Assembly (NCBI RefSeq): GCF_027942865.1 | Contig: NC_134528.1 | Location: 8,117,586 to 8,181,585, forward strand | DNA length: 64,000 bases | From: Odontesthes bonariensis | Lineage: Eukaryota > Chordata > Actinopteri > Atheriniformes > Atherinopsidae | Reading direction: 5' to 3' | Shown: positions 23,931 to 36,100 of the stretch, piece after piece | Layout of the letters: each line of letters opens with the position of its first letter | Numbering within the stretch: position 1 is the first letter of the stretch | Program-made: the position numbers and the translations under genes | The notes under the pieces: model-generated | Seen by the model: only the letters and a program-made list of their open reading frames with translations | What the model was told of the DNA's origin: nothing | The model's database searches: none

Positions 23931-26900
23931 CTGCAGGAAGAGATTACAGCAATAAAGTACAATAACAATATTTTCTATTTACATACCGATAAGCAAAAAC
24001 ATCATGACCACTCATCGATGTGTCAAACAACTATACTCTTATAACAAAGGCACATGTCAAGTCCTGGCATGCATGAGGGGGTAAGCGACCAGCCGGTTCT
24101 AATAGTTTGTTCACAGAGAAATGAGCAGATGTAAACTCCACAATAACTTATGGTCTGGGTTGCAGCTTTTCTGAAAAGGCAAAGCTTACGAGGACCCTCC
24201 AATAAGCCACAGATTGGACCAAACAGCACGGGGTGCTTTCAGAGGTCTTTTTTCAGCATTTGAGGGACCAATGGCACGTCGTTACAGTCACATTTACAGT
24301 CACCTTAGAGCAGTTTACATGGTGCATCACGTGCAAAAACCAAGATGAGAAAAATGACAAGATATTTCAGGAGGTGGCGTGAAGTATTTATAAGGAGTCA
24401 GTGTCTTTCCTGCAGTCAGAGCGCTCTCAGCTCGGAGAATCAAGTAGGGATTTAGCTAAAACTAAGCTAACAGCTACACAGGACAAGGCCACAGAATTAC
24501 AGCCACGTACCATTCAAAACATCTTAGACCGTAAAATCTTTCACAGCGGTTCAAGCAAACACAACAGTGCATTTACACCTCATCACTTTAGCATCAGATG
24601 GCTATTTTCAACGGAAGAACGACCATTCAGTTATGCCTCGGTGGCTGCTCGATGGAATACTGCTGCTGATCAGCTGTGACTCAAATTTCCGCTGGTCAAG
24701 ACTAAAAATGAGAGAAAAGCCTGGAATGGCACAAACTTCCAGAGCAATGGGAGCCTATTTAGAGGAGAATATATGATAATAGAAACAAATGTCTGATGCA
24801 AACATTTTGTGGTGTAAAAAAAATCTCTCCATATATATATGTAGAGTATTTAAATTTAATGATAGACAATTTTAGATTGGAGGTGTCTTAGATAGTGAAA
24901 ATTTGTTTTTCTGTGGCACCCTTGTCAGAAATTCACCCTGATTCTCCAAACTGAGGGCACTCCGACCGCTGTCTATTGCAGATAAGAACTTACAATGCAA
25001 GAGAGAAACGCTGCAAACCCCAAAACACATGCAAGAGAGAAACGCTGCAAACTTCAAAACACATGCAAGAGAGAAACGCTGCAAACTTCAAAACACATGC
25101 AAGAGAGAAACGCTGCAAACTTCAAAACACAACGGAAGTTCGCCAGGCCACTAGGGGGTCTCGACCTACCATATTAATGAAAGAGAAGAAAGTCAAAAGG
25201 TACGTTGTCATTTATGTCTTTTTTAAACACTTAACCGTAATCTTTTACCTTACTATAGCGACATAACTCCGCTGCTCTTCTATAATAAAGTGAAAGATTA
25301 CGGCCAAGTGTTTAAAAAAAGACATAAAGGACAACGTACCTTTTGACTTTCTTCTCTTTCATTAATATGGTAGGTCGAGACCCCCTAGTGGCCTGGCGAA
25401 CTTCCGTTGTGTTTTGAAGTTTGCAGCGTTTCTCTCTTGCATGTGTTTTGGAGTTTGCTGCGTTTCTCTCTTGCATGTGTTTTGGAGTTTGCTGCGTTTC
25501 TCTCTTGCATGTGTTTTGGAGTTTGCTGCGTTTCTCTCTTGCATGTGTTTTGGAGTTTGCTGCGTTTCTCTCTTGCATGTGTTTTGGGGTTTGCAGCGCG
25601 TGTGCTCCGGTCGTTTTTGTGATTGCCGCATTTTTCTATTGCAGCGTTTTACTGTTGGATTTGTTTCGCCGTTTGCAGCGCGTTTGCACGTGTCGGCCAC
25701 CGTACATTTCATATCAACTATATTGAAACCAACAAGATTTTGGCAGCATTAAAAACAACAAAACACAGAAAAAAAGCCTTAAATGATTGCCTACCTTCAC
25801 CTTCTGCGTCATCGCCATTCGCCAGCTCGTAAAGTGTAAAAACAGAGTTGAGCATGCCGTTTTTGGAAACCTATAATGTTAAAAAAGTAAAATAAAGGTC
25901 TCTTAGAAAATGCATCAAAGTGTTTTTTTGTGACGGCAAAGAACAACAAGTTATTCTTCTAACAACTCAAATTTAAGGAAATATGTATTTTATCTTACTT
26001 TTTTTGTTCTGGAAGGTGAAAGCCAGAGTGTTACATCAAGATGAGTGAATTCAACACGTTTTATTCAGTTTTATTTTCATAGTTGTGAATGTTAAAGCAA
26101 GAAGGATGCCATGTTCAATAAATCCCATGCATAAATCAATAAAATGTGACTTCCCCAGCTGATTTGTAGCTCCCCGCTCCAATCCCACTTGATTTAAATA
26201 CTGGGTCCTGAAGACCTACGTGGAGCAGCTACGTGGAAGTAAATTCCAACTTTTCAACCTTAGCCCGAGTCAGCTCCATCATGCCTCTGATCCATCTCCC
26301 ATCAACGACGACAGACCAGCTGTCCTCACAACTATTTCTTTCCTAGGAGAAGAGGTGCTGGTGATGGAGGACTACAGACACCTGGGGATTTATCTGGACA
26401 ACAGACTGAACTGGAAATGCAACACAGAGGCTGACAACAAGACAGGACATGATGCACCATGATGTTGTATATCATCTACAAGCCTGTGGTGGCAAGAGCA
26501 ATCTGCTTTGTAGTCACCTAATGGTACAGCAGCCAGTGAGTAAATTGAATTGAATAAACTGGTAAAGAAGGTTGTGTGATGGGGACTGCTCCGTTGCAAA
26601 CACTTAACAGACAACGCTGCACAGCCACTACACAACACAGTGATCAAACAACTTGGAGTGTTCAGTCAGAGGCTTCTTCAGCTTAGCTGCAACAAAGAAA
26701 GATACTGGAGATCCTTCCTGCCAGCAGCAATAATCACACATAATGACCTTTGGCAATGACTAGACTAATAACTATTATTGATTATTTATGCTGCAGACTA
26801 ATTACCTACTTGATGAATATTAAGTTCAATTAGTTGTTTAAAAACTAACCAAAAACATGATTTGGAAGACCAGTTATCATGTCTTCAGCACACAGACAAT

Positions 26901-29900
26901 ACTTATTAATACTTATATCTTCAGCAAACCCCTTTAAACTTAAAAACATTCAAACACACAATGACATCGGGGAATCACGCCTCACTTCACAGAAGAAAAC
27001 ATCAACAGCAACGTGTGTGCAGTACAAGCTGTACAAGCTGTGCAGGCTCTTGCTTTGCTTTGCTTTAATGAGCGTTTGTTTTGAGCTGCAGCCCGTGTGG
27101 GTTTCATAATGTCTGTACACCTACAAAGGCTGTGACGTACAACCGCAGCCTTTATAGATGCACCCCAGTTACTCTGGCACCATACATGCTCTAAAAATCT
27201 CTTCATCTGATTTAAACACTTAAGTTGTCATCTAACAGCATAGCTTATACAAAGCGATTATTTTTCTATGGCTACAGGTGGTGATTCTGGACATTTTTAT
27301 GCTTAAATGTATATATTTATATATACACATACAGTTCTATGACCTGGGGTGAAGGTATCTTTATGTTTTCTGGCTTACGTAACCCAAGCATGTTTTTTTT
27401 TTTTTTCACCGTCACAAACACAGACCTGGAGCTGGAAATTTCCCACAAGAAGAATTTACTATAATCCTTGATAAATATGATCGATTTACAAACATAATCC
27501 AGACTAAGAGGCTGCAGCCACAGAAAGGAAGCTAGACTGTTTTAACGTTCCTATCAGTATCACTGCCCAAACATTGTGTCCAACTTTAAACGTTGTGTTT
27601 TTCATGAAATCAGCGTGTAGCAGGTGTATTCTTATGACATATAAGACCATATTAACCTCATTCTTTCAACCTGGTAAATGTACTTTGAATGTTGTTGTTT
27701 TTTTAAATTGTTCAGTGTTTTTTTTTTTTTACATTCTTCATGCTGCTTTTAAATCCTATGAGATAAAAAAAAAAAAACATAATCTTTAGTGGTTTAATCA
27801 AATTATATTTTTAGATAAGCAGATCTGTCCTCTGACATAACATATCTCATATCTCTTTACATGCCTGTGACTTAAAACCAAAGGATTTACATGGTCTCTC
27901 ATTCTTAAGAGAAACTGGTTTTTCAAGTCACAGATTGTTTGGAAGGCAGTGAAATTTCTTCTAACCTGCCAAGTTACCGTGGCAATGAAATCAACCACCT
28001 TTATGATATTCCAAACCTTGAGTTAAAGCCGATGGTATCTTTCTAAATCCTAAAAAAGGCCTCTGACCGTCCCGAGAAATCAGAATATGACCATGAACAA
28101 TCAGCGATTACATCAAGCAGGTGACTAAGCAGAATCCAACCATATCACTGATCTTACTTTGAGGGCATTACTTATCAAATTTGTCACTGGTAGTGGCACA
28201 ACACACAGCACTTCCTTACAGTGCAAATGTCTTTGAATTTCTCAGATAATGAAATCTTTAGAGTGGAACCTGAACTTTGAAGTTATAAAGGGGTACTTTG
28301 TGTGCGTTGCTGTTACAGACAGAGTTTGAATTAGATTTTGCCAGAGTGCGGGATGTAAGAGTCTGAATGATGTCTCCTTTAATGCTGTTTTTCTGATGCC
28401 ACAGCGATACTTTTGCTGTCTTCAAGAAGACTGTCTATTAAAAACTGGCTACCTCCTCTGGGAGAAATCTAGCTCAAGGAAAAAAAACCTCCATTACATA
28501 AGCATGGTCTCATGTTTGTTTGATGTTTAAGAAACCAGGTTAGAGCAGAAAACTGGCTGTAACCCAGCTAATTTAATGGTGGTAAATGCATGGAGAGGGC
28601 TAGGCAGTATAGCGTCGATCCTTCTGGTTTTGTGCTTCGAGGTTTCTACATTATAATAGTGTAATAATGACTAATAACACATAAAATTGTTGGAGCTATA
28701 AATAACACTTTCTGCTTTCTTCTCAGTCTTGATCTATCCCTCAAACGAGCAACAAGGTAGTCTGTGACTCACCCACTGGTATATCAACTTGCCCCATTCC
28801 TCCGGTCGTCTCCACATTACTAAACACCGAGACTTGCTTTTGTCCAACCATTCCAGGTTCCCTAAAGTCAGACATTTAAAAATATGTTTATCACTGCTAA
28901 TCTCAGCACTGCAAAAACATGAAGACAGAATAAGATTTACCTTTTTTCCTCAATTCCTCAAACACAACCTGAATTGCTTCCATCGACAGTTTTCCTGGAA
29001 CTGCGTTAAGGGCAAACTGAATATGTATGGTTTTTTTTTTTACATCAGGCTTAAATAAAAGGAAACCTCAAAAGAAAATTACTTGAATTTAATCTAAGCA
29101 GGCTACTGCAGTTATATGAAAGGGAGAAACAGAGTTGACACTGTCCTAAAAGCCATGTGATCTATGTCAACATTAATATCCTGTGGCCGGAATTTCCTAT
29201 CCCAATAAAGAAGGGAGCCAATAAACTCTTCTCTGGCAATCTACATGTAACAATTTTGCCACAAGATGGTAACAAATCGCTGTTTTTCAAGCAACTACGT
29301 GTGGTAAAATTCTGGCTTTGACTGCCTCACAGCTGGACTTTCAGGATACGTTCTATCTTCTTGTTGTTGAATACAGGGCTTTCCTGCGCCTCCATGACGT
29401 CCAGGGTGTAGAGCTTGTGATGCCGGCAGTACGACAGAGCCAGGGAACACCAGGCCGCCAGCTGCTTCTGCCTTGTGTCAACATTAGGCTGTAGTCTGTC
29501 CAGAAGAAGACGAGCAAAAAAACTGTTAATAATACTCAGGGCACTGCAATAACAGTTCAAACTGCCTGTGAATTAAGTGAACTGTGACAAACATTCAAGC
29601 TGGGAAGCTTCCCTTAAGTTTTCATATATCCAGAGTGATTTTTAAAATGTTGTTTTCATGTTGTTAAGAGCATCATTTGTTTTAAATAATCTTAATTGAT
29701 GTAATATTGATCTTTTTACATAATTACTTTATACAATTAGGGAATTTTGATTCATTTTTGCGAAATAAAAACTCATTTTGACCATGTTAAGTCTAACTAT
29801 TAGCTGACATTTCTCTCATGTTGGTCTTCTTAATATATACCAAAAGCTGCCACAGTGAGACAGAACTCCTTTTATAATTTTTCTAAACGGTCCACATTTA

Positions 29901-31324
29901 TGTTCAGTATCCCTATAACATCTTACCTTGCATCGGATGATAGCCAATCTGTCCAAGACAACCAACATGACTTTTTAAAAAGAGTTTTATTCGCTGGAAT
30001 AAGCATTAAAATGAGACGAAGTTATCTAACACTTTCTCAATTGGGTTCCTTTGACATCTAATGTTTCTGTGATAAAATAGTTGAAATGTAAATTTTAATA
30101 ACTATCAGGTATAACAGACATAAATGTGCTTTCAGTATTGTCTCAACAGTATGTGTTTAAATCTGTCAACCATGCACAAAGGCTGGACGTATTATTCATT
30201 TTTGTTTAGTATGAAGTCAATAGGCTAACACAGAAGTTGAAGGCCATGCATCACAGTCACGTAATGTTCATTACGTGACTGTGATGCTTGATAGTTCCAA
30301 AATGCTTTAGAATTGTCCATATTTCTGCATAAATAAGACTTACACCTTCAAAAGGACCACACACTACAGATGTAATCTTGAATAATTTTGGTCAGCAATT
30401 AAGTGCCTCAAGTTTAATTGGGTTCTCTTTATCAGCTTTTATAACTCTTGTGAACATTTAAGGATGTCCGAAGTCGTATCTATGAAGAAATGCAGACATT
30501 TCAAAAGGATTCACCAGTTTTCATCAAAAAGGACCTTCGCTTTTAGGCGTCAACACACACTTATCACACATTAGCACAGACTCATAGCAAGCATTACTAC
30601 TGAGAAATTCACATTTCTTAGAAAACGCTTATCAACAGTCTTCAATCTGTGGCGCACATTCACATGGTTTCCGGGGTATACTAATCTCCCTACAGACAGT
30701 GTTAGATCCGTCAAATGTGTCAAGTTTCATTAAATTACGATGTCCCTTCTAATTAGTATTTATTTACTGTTTTAACGTTTCATTTCTTTAATAAGACTTC
30801 AGCACTCTGTCAGTTATACTCCAGTAAGTGTAACACCAAAGCTTGTGACCCTAAATGATCAACAAGAAAAAGAAGAGCTGAGCAAACATTTGTGTAAATG
30901 TCAGTGTTCAAATGAGAACTTCGTTTGAGAGGAGTTATCGTTAGCTGGTACCAAGTCCTATCAAAACAACGCACAGCTAAACAGTTTTATGTCAAAACTC
31001 TGACAAGATCTTAGTTACATTTAATTGTTAAATATATCTGCATTACATTAAGCCTTAATGATCCGTTGAAACAAGCCAAAAGCTCATTCTTAAACTTTAG
31101 AAACACTGTGAGTGTAAATCCACTTCCCTAGCAATCTGTCGTCTAGCCAACTAGCTTGCTAACATGATGCTAACTCGCAAATCAGCGCAACACAATTCGG
31201 TAACGCATAAAAGTGGATGTTAAAAAAACCTTCTTCAACGCTCTTTTAAAGACCTGCTTCATAAATATCTGACTCACGTAAAAAACGGTGGGAAATTATA
31301 TTGCCAGGGCCACTCAAAACTCAT
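23818..31324 (-). CDS. vps25: VPS25, ESCRT-II subunit (complete, 6 exons)
   Basis: VPS25 is the ESCRT-II subunit that, with VPS22/SNF8 and VPS36, sorts ubiquitinated membrane proteins into multivesicular endosomes and recruits ESCRT-III through its second winged helix. Exons 31278-31324, 29350-29495, 28941-28994, 28773-28861, 25795-25870 and 23818-23930 join in phase to 525 nt, or 174 residues (human about 176). The start MSFEWPWQYNFPPFFTLQPN, the motif VMEAQESPVFNN, WRRPEEWGKLIYQW and the end GKGVKFF are diagnostic. Two winged-helix domains fill the chain, at roughly residues 1-100 and 101-174. An ETS-like TTCCGG lies just upstream, as in many housekeeping promoters. It sits upstream of WNK4 on the same strand, as I recall for human. 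Confidence 0.96.
24985..25600. mobile_element. Foldback element with 34-bp tandem-repeat arms
   Basis: The left arm (about 24990-25130) has four tandem copies of a 34-bp unit containing GCAAGAGAGAAACGCTGCAA. It is followed by about 100 bp of unique arm, AACGGAAGTTCGCCAGGCCA and onward, to about 25232. After an AT-rich centre near 25270 the same sequence returns inverted: unique arm about 25305-25408, then five tandem units to about 25580 and a degenerate sixth. It encodes nothing: all three frames of the tandem unit are open merely because the unit lacks stops. It lies in the last VPS25 intron. A transposed non-autonomous foldback element is likely; no clear target duplication was seen. Confidence 0.8.
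25795..25870 (-). CDS. vps25: VPS25 exon 5
   Basis: Acceptor ATTATAG|GTTTCC and donor GAAG|GTAGGC. It encodes VSKNGMLNSVFTLYELANGD. The foldback element in the next intron ends only about 100-200 bp from this donor. Confidence 0.94.
25871..28772. other. VPS25 intron 4
   Basis: 2.9-kb intron. Besides the LINE fragment at 26205-26765 it holds only homopolymer runs (a T run near 27391-27405, T and A runs at 27718-27777) and AT-rich sequence. No exon seen. Confidence 0.6.
26205..26765 (+). mobile_element. LINE reverse-transcriptase C-terminal fragment
   Basis: A frame from 26220 reads FLGEEVLVMEDYRHLGIYLD and NRLNWKCNTEAD, a stretch frequent in fish LINE polymerases. Later frames give the usual downstream blocks with shifts. 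It is 5'-truncated and dead, lying in VPS25 intron 4. Confidence 0.78.
28773..28861 (-). CDS. vps25: VPS25 exon 4
   Basis: Acceptor CTTTAG|GGAACC and donor TGG|GTGAGT. It encodes GNLEWLDKSKSRCLVMW and RRPEEWGKLIYQW, which link the two winged helices. Confidence 0.95.
28941..28994 (-). CDS. vps25: VPS25 exon 3
   Basis: 54-bp exon with acceptor TTCCAG|GAAAACTG and donor AAAG|GTAAAT. It encodes KLSMEAIQVVFEELRKK. Phase 1 on both sides. Confidence 0.93.
29350..29495 (-). CDS. vps25: VPS25 exon 2
   Basis: Acceptor TCTGGACAG|ACTACAG. It encodes LQPNVDTRQKQLAAWCS and VMEAQESPVFNNKKIE. The donor is the weak C|GTATCC: it alone keeps phase with exon 3 and restores the family sequence ERKLSMEAIQ. The frame would otherwise run on to KVQL and a stop. 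Confidence 0.9.
30248..30287. repeat. Perfect 19-bp inverted repeat (hairpin)
   Basis: GCATCACAGTCACGTAATG at 30248-30266, then TT, then its exact complement at 30269-30287. The arms hold TTACGTGA, similar to bZIP (E4BP4/CRE-like) sites. It lies in VPS25 intron 1. Confidence 0.9.
31278..31324 (-). CDS. vps25: VPS25 exon 1
   Basis: ATG at 31322-31324 begins MSFEWPWQYNFPPFF; donor AC|GTGAGT, phase 2. The exon is only 47 bp. Confidence 0.95.
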
Positions 31325-31420
31325 TGCAGTTGATGCGGTGTTCACGGCTGACAGCTTCCGGAGGCGTCCCACCACTCAAATAGTTCCGACTAGCTACACG
31401 GACGGTGAAATCGCATCAAC
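31325..31420 (-). promoter_or_regulatory. vps25: VPS25 promoter region (candidate)
   Basis: Just upstream of the ATG the minus strand holds CTCCGGAAGCTG, an ETS-family core, in a locally CpG-richer stretch with no TATA box. This is typical of broadly expressed genes. The start site is not determinable. Confidence 0.4.
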
Positions 31421-32969
31421 ACAAATTTTCATCAGAAAAAAAATCACAATCATCAAATTCAAAAGTTTTATATCTAATTTACCAGTAGTGGAAGCTAAAG
31501 TAGCTTAAGCTATCTACAAAAGTATTGTGTTCTTAGAGACACTCATTGTTAACCTAAAATAAACTTAAAATTGATTTCCTTATTCCGCTATTTTGATATG
31601 TAAATAAGATGGAATATTTCCATACTGCTTATAGAATAAAACATAAAAAATAATTAAACAATGATAAAAAATATACATGTAAAAACTCCTCTCTCCTTGT
31701 CCATTCTGAATATTGACTGATTTATCTTTAATAGATTTTGTTCTTCTTTCTGATAATACTAAATTACTAATTTTCTATAAGAGTTTATTTTGAACAAAGA
31801 AATACTGTACCTCATAAGAACACTTTTTCTCTGTAGGACACCAACTAAAAAAGTGTCACTGTCAGTCTCTTACAAGTGTACATTTTATTTTAGATACATA
31901 ATAATAATTCAAATAGAAAACATTTTTATCAAAGTTATTTTATTAAGGAAGAACTTGTGCTTTAACAACTTTCAGCATAAATATGCCATCTATTACTATT
32001 TACAGGTCAAACATTTCTTGAAACATCCACTTTTCAGGTTTATTGTCAGATTGATTTTACTTCAAACTGTCACAAGAAATAGAAAAGAGAATTACCAGTT
32101 TATAATTCTACTGTGTTAAGCTCTTCAAGTACAGCATGACTGAAAAATGTGTTTAAGAATTCAACAAAAAATAATCTACAGACTGCGCAAATACTCTGCC
32201 ATATCGTTACCTAATCTAAAGTAAGGTATTAATATTCTTATTTTATACATTTCTACATTACAACAAAATTCATGGGTAAAAGGGAGGCTGAAAAGAAAAA
32301 AATACAACATTATAATATAATCTCAATTACTGCAGTACATGATATGTTGTCATTTCAAATCCAAAACAACAATTAAGTCTATACATGCTTTGAAATAAAG
32401 TTAGAAGCAATCACTGATTATTTCTTAAAAACAGCATTAATGCATTCATTCAGGTTTGACCTCTTATGACTCAGGTATTTAGAGGAACTGAAACAACAAG
32501 GAAATATAAACAAGTAGAAGAATTAAAACAGGAGAAAATGGCTTGTGAGAGTAAGACACCTCGTGTCTCAAGGGGTAAAAGCAATATGATACAGTCCTTT
32601 CACCGAAGAAACAAGCTCAGCTCAGTAAAAACACACAAGACCAAATCACATCAGTCTACATGTGTGGCTCCACATCCGATCCTACAATACTGCAAAAGAA
32701 AATATTACCAGTGTCAGCCTCCTACAGTGAAAACCCAGACAAAACAGTGGTTAAACATGCTTTAAATATTCTCAGCAAAGACAACTGGTGGATCCCTTAT
32801 CGAGTCGGGTTAAACTTGAAGGCCACTTTTACTTATTCTTACAAGAGAGTTTAATTTGAGATGTTGCACTGAAGCTGCTGATGTGCCTGCCAAAGTAAAT
32901 GTAGCATTTTAAATTACTCAAGCACATTCGAATGTTTCTCCAGGTCCGCACTGGAGGCTTGTGGCTGCC
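31421..32969. other. ARHGAP27 3' UTR and VPS25 upstream region
   Basis: Very AT-rich, with no coding frame of merit. A minus-strand ATTAAA at 32850-32855, 115 nt past the ARHGAP27 stop, and AATAAA near 31938-31943 are possible polyadenylation signals. Confidence 0.4.
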
Positions 32970-33147
32970 TTATCTGGAGTGGAAGATGCGCTCATATTCA
33001 TTCAGGATAAACTCCACTATCTGGTTCTGAAAGACCATGTGCATGGTGATGTTGGCCGACTCCATCTCGGGCCGAAGCAGCGTCGGGCCGAACACGATTG
33101 CCACGTTCTGTACGGTCATGCGATTGTCCTCCCCGAACTTAATGAGC
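32970..33147 (-). CDS. arhgap27: ARHGAP27 terminal exon
   Basis: Acceptor CTCTGACAG|GCTCAT. It encodes [20 protein letters not shown], then [20 protein letters not shown], and ends HSR with TAA at 32970-32972. Confidence 0.96.
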
Positions 33148-36100
33148 CTGTCAGAGAAATGAAATAGTTCTGAGAGAAGTCGTTTATCTTTTGTATGCAG
33201 CATCGCCAAGACTTGTTCATATCTGGAGCTGGAACGAACGATTGTTTGCATTTAGTTTTTCTTCAATTAGCTGGTTCATATTTAGGTCTATCACACATTA
33301 AATAAAGTTATATTATATTGAATGTCTCAGCTCTATAGTGAGTGAAAACGTCAGTATACAGGAGGACGAAATCTCCATTCATGGTCAGAAACAAACCGTG
33401 CTCTGGATGAAGACAGGCGCATTTTAAACTCTATCTGGGATTGAAAACTTGATTGATTTTTGCCATCAGTGATTCCCTGCTGTCATGATAAGGGTCTCTT
33501 CAGATCAGAGCACTGTGACAATTATTGGAAATTTCTAATACTGCTGAGTATGCGCTCGACTTTATCCAAAGCACGGTTTGGTTCTGACCACGAAGGGGGA
33601 TTTCACAAGCCAGGATACTGACGTTTTCATCCAATGACCGAAGTTACATAAAGCTCAAAAGCATTAGACAAATCAAAATACACAACACTTTACAACATAC
33701 AACAGCAGAACAGACAACATGACATTTCCCAAAAGGACAATACATTTATTTATTAGTTTAATTGTGCTTTACAAAATGTTGTGTTTTCTCTTTTGTTCCT
33801 GCATTTTCTCTGGGTAACTGTGCTTTGCAAAGTGTTGGTTCATGTTTCATTTTGCTGTGTTTTGTGTATCTACGTGTGTTGCATGACATGGAAATTGTTG
33901 TGTCAAAACCCACAGCCTGTACAAATATCAATGAAATGCGCATTGTGAAAGAAAGCGGCCTTTGGACAAGATCATCTAAGGTAGAACTGTGGCCCTGGAG
34001 GTGTTTCATTCCCTGAATTCCCAAATGGTATACACCTAATACGTCAATTAAATATGATGTGACACAGCTTCATCATCTTAGCATTGTTTTCCTGCGGTCT
34101 ACTGTTTTTTTTCTGTCAGATGAGCATTAAACCTGTTCGTGACAAAGCAGACATTTACTTTCTATTCAATTTACAGTGAAGGATTAACATGCCACGCCCC
34201 CTTCAGCTGTCACGAATGCCAAACAAACTTCTGCAAAGGACACACTGTGGCCTCAATTTTATCTCCTCTGGAAAGTCTCTCCACTCCTCCGTGTACATTT
34301 TAGGAATCATGACATCCTTCAAATATTTGGCTAAGAATGATTTTCCAGGTCACCAGCAGGAGGATGGAGGACAGAAATCAGACAAATGAGAAGATGCCTA
34401 AAGGAACTAACTTATTAAAGCAAGTTGAACCAGCTGTGGGACACACTGCTGAGTCTCAACAGAGGGAAACCAAATGAAAATAAAGAGCTATTCAGCTCAG
34501 TGCTTAGCTTAAAGATGCCACTGGCAGGAAGAAAATAACAATTAATTGATTGTTGAACACATTACATGATACGGGAAACCCATCTATATTTGTCATTTTG
34601 TCTGTCATGCGCTAACCTCTCTGGTCACGAGATCTTATTCTAAAAATGAATATAAATAGGGTAATAAAAGAGGGAAATAAAGATTAAGCAAACCTGTGTA
34701 GATGACCAAAAAGCAGCTCCATGGTGTCATGGTTTGGAGCAGGAAGGGATCTGACCAATTCATAAATGCAAGACAGCTTTGTGTTGTAATCAGGGATTCC
34801 TAGATAAACAGAATGAAAAACCATGATCAGCAAATCATGAAAAGGAAACAGACCTCACTAAATGCATGATCGGTGAAAATAAACAATGTCTGTCTGTAGA
34901 TGGGGAGAAATCTCATGTTGATATTAATTTATGGACTCAAAAATCTGCTCACTGATGGCTGAGATGAACTTATTAAAGTGGCTGAAAGGGAAAAGCGGCT
35001 CAGGAAGCTCTCGGAAAAACAACTTCAACGCTCCGGTGATGACATGAACGTCTTCCCACTGACCGTCCTCGAGGTCCAGTTCCTCTGTTTAAAACACAAC
35101 AGGTGCACACAACGTTAAAACACAGCAGGGGGCGCTGTTGTCTAAACTAAGCTACTAAAGACTGCTTTCAATGAGTAAATTCCCTGTAATTTCGCCGTTT
35201 AACTCTTTTTAAAAACTTATTGACTTTACCATGATCGGCCTTGAAGCGGAGTTTCTGTATGACAGCAAGGTTCCCACTGACTCTGTACAGTCCATCGATG
35301 TCTAAGCCTGCAAACCAACACATCGACACATGTGGGTTGGCTGCCATGTTGGACAAAAAAAACACTTTGATATAATTTATCTGTGATCAAAACAAAGTAG
35401 CTTACCTCTCCTCTCCACTGCTTGAATACATTTCTCCACAAAACTGGGAACTGTGGTCTTCTCTTGTGAACATAGTGTGGCAAGATGACAACCAAACACA
35501 TTTTCTGCAGGAAGTGAGATCATCATTATTAGCAGTGGTATCACATATGATACTGCTTCAAGATAAAGATGAAACCTAATTCCTACTCATCATATCTTCT
35601 TCTCTTTGAACACAAGTTGTTTTTTTTTTCCCTGTATTCCACAGTATATATTAGACATATACTCTCATCAACCACCTTTTTCTTTTCTTCTTTTTGCCAC
35701 TAAAACAGCCTTGAACCACTATGGCATGGACTAAGTTGTGAGGTGCGGCCTCCATAAATCAGACTTGTTTGTTGCACACATCCCACAAAAGCTTGTTTGG
35801 ACTGATATTTAAGAATTTGGAGTTAAGCCAACAGTTCAAACTAGTTGTCATTTTTGTCTAATCTTTCTTGAACTATTTGTGCAATGTAGCAGGGTGTATT
35901 AGAGAGGCCTCAGGGAATACCAATTCATCGGAATACCAATTCAATGGAATACCATTTCATTGAAGGTGTGTACTTGGTTAGCAACTCTGTTTAGTTAGGT
36001 GGTAGATGTCCCAGTAACATTCACATGAATTGCAGCATCACACTTCCCCCCGCTGGTTTGTCTCCCACCCGTAGAGCATTGAGATGACACATCTTCCGCA

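Noticed and set aside
24992..25132. Regular 34-bp repeats resembling a CRISPR array
   Set aside because: The units are contiguous with no spacers, mirrored by an inverted set, and lie in a vertebrate intron. They are a minisatellite within a foldback element.
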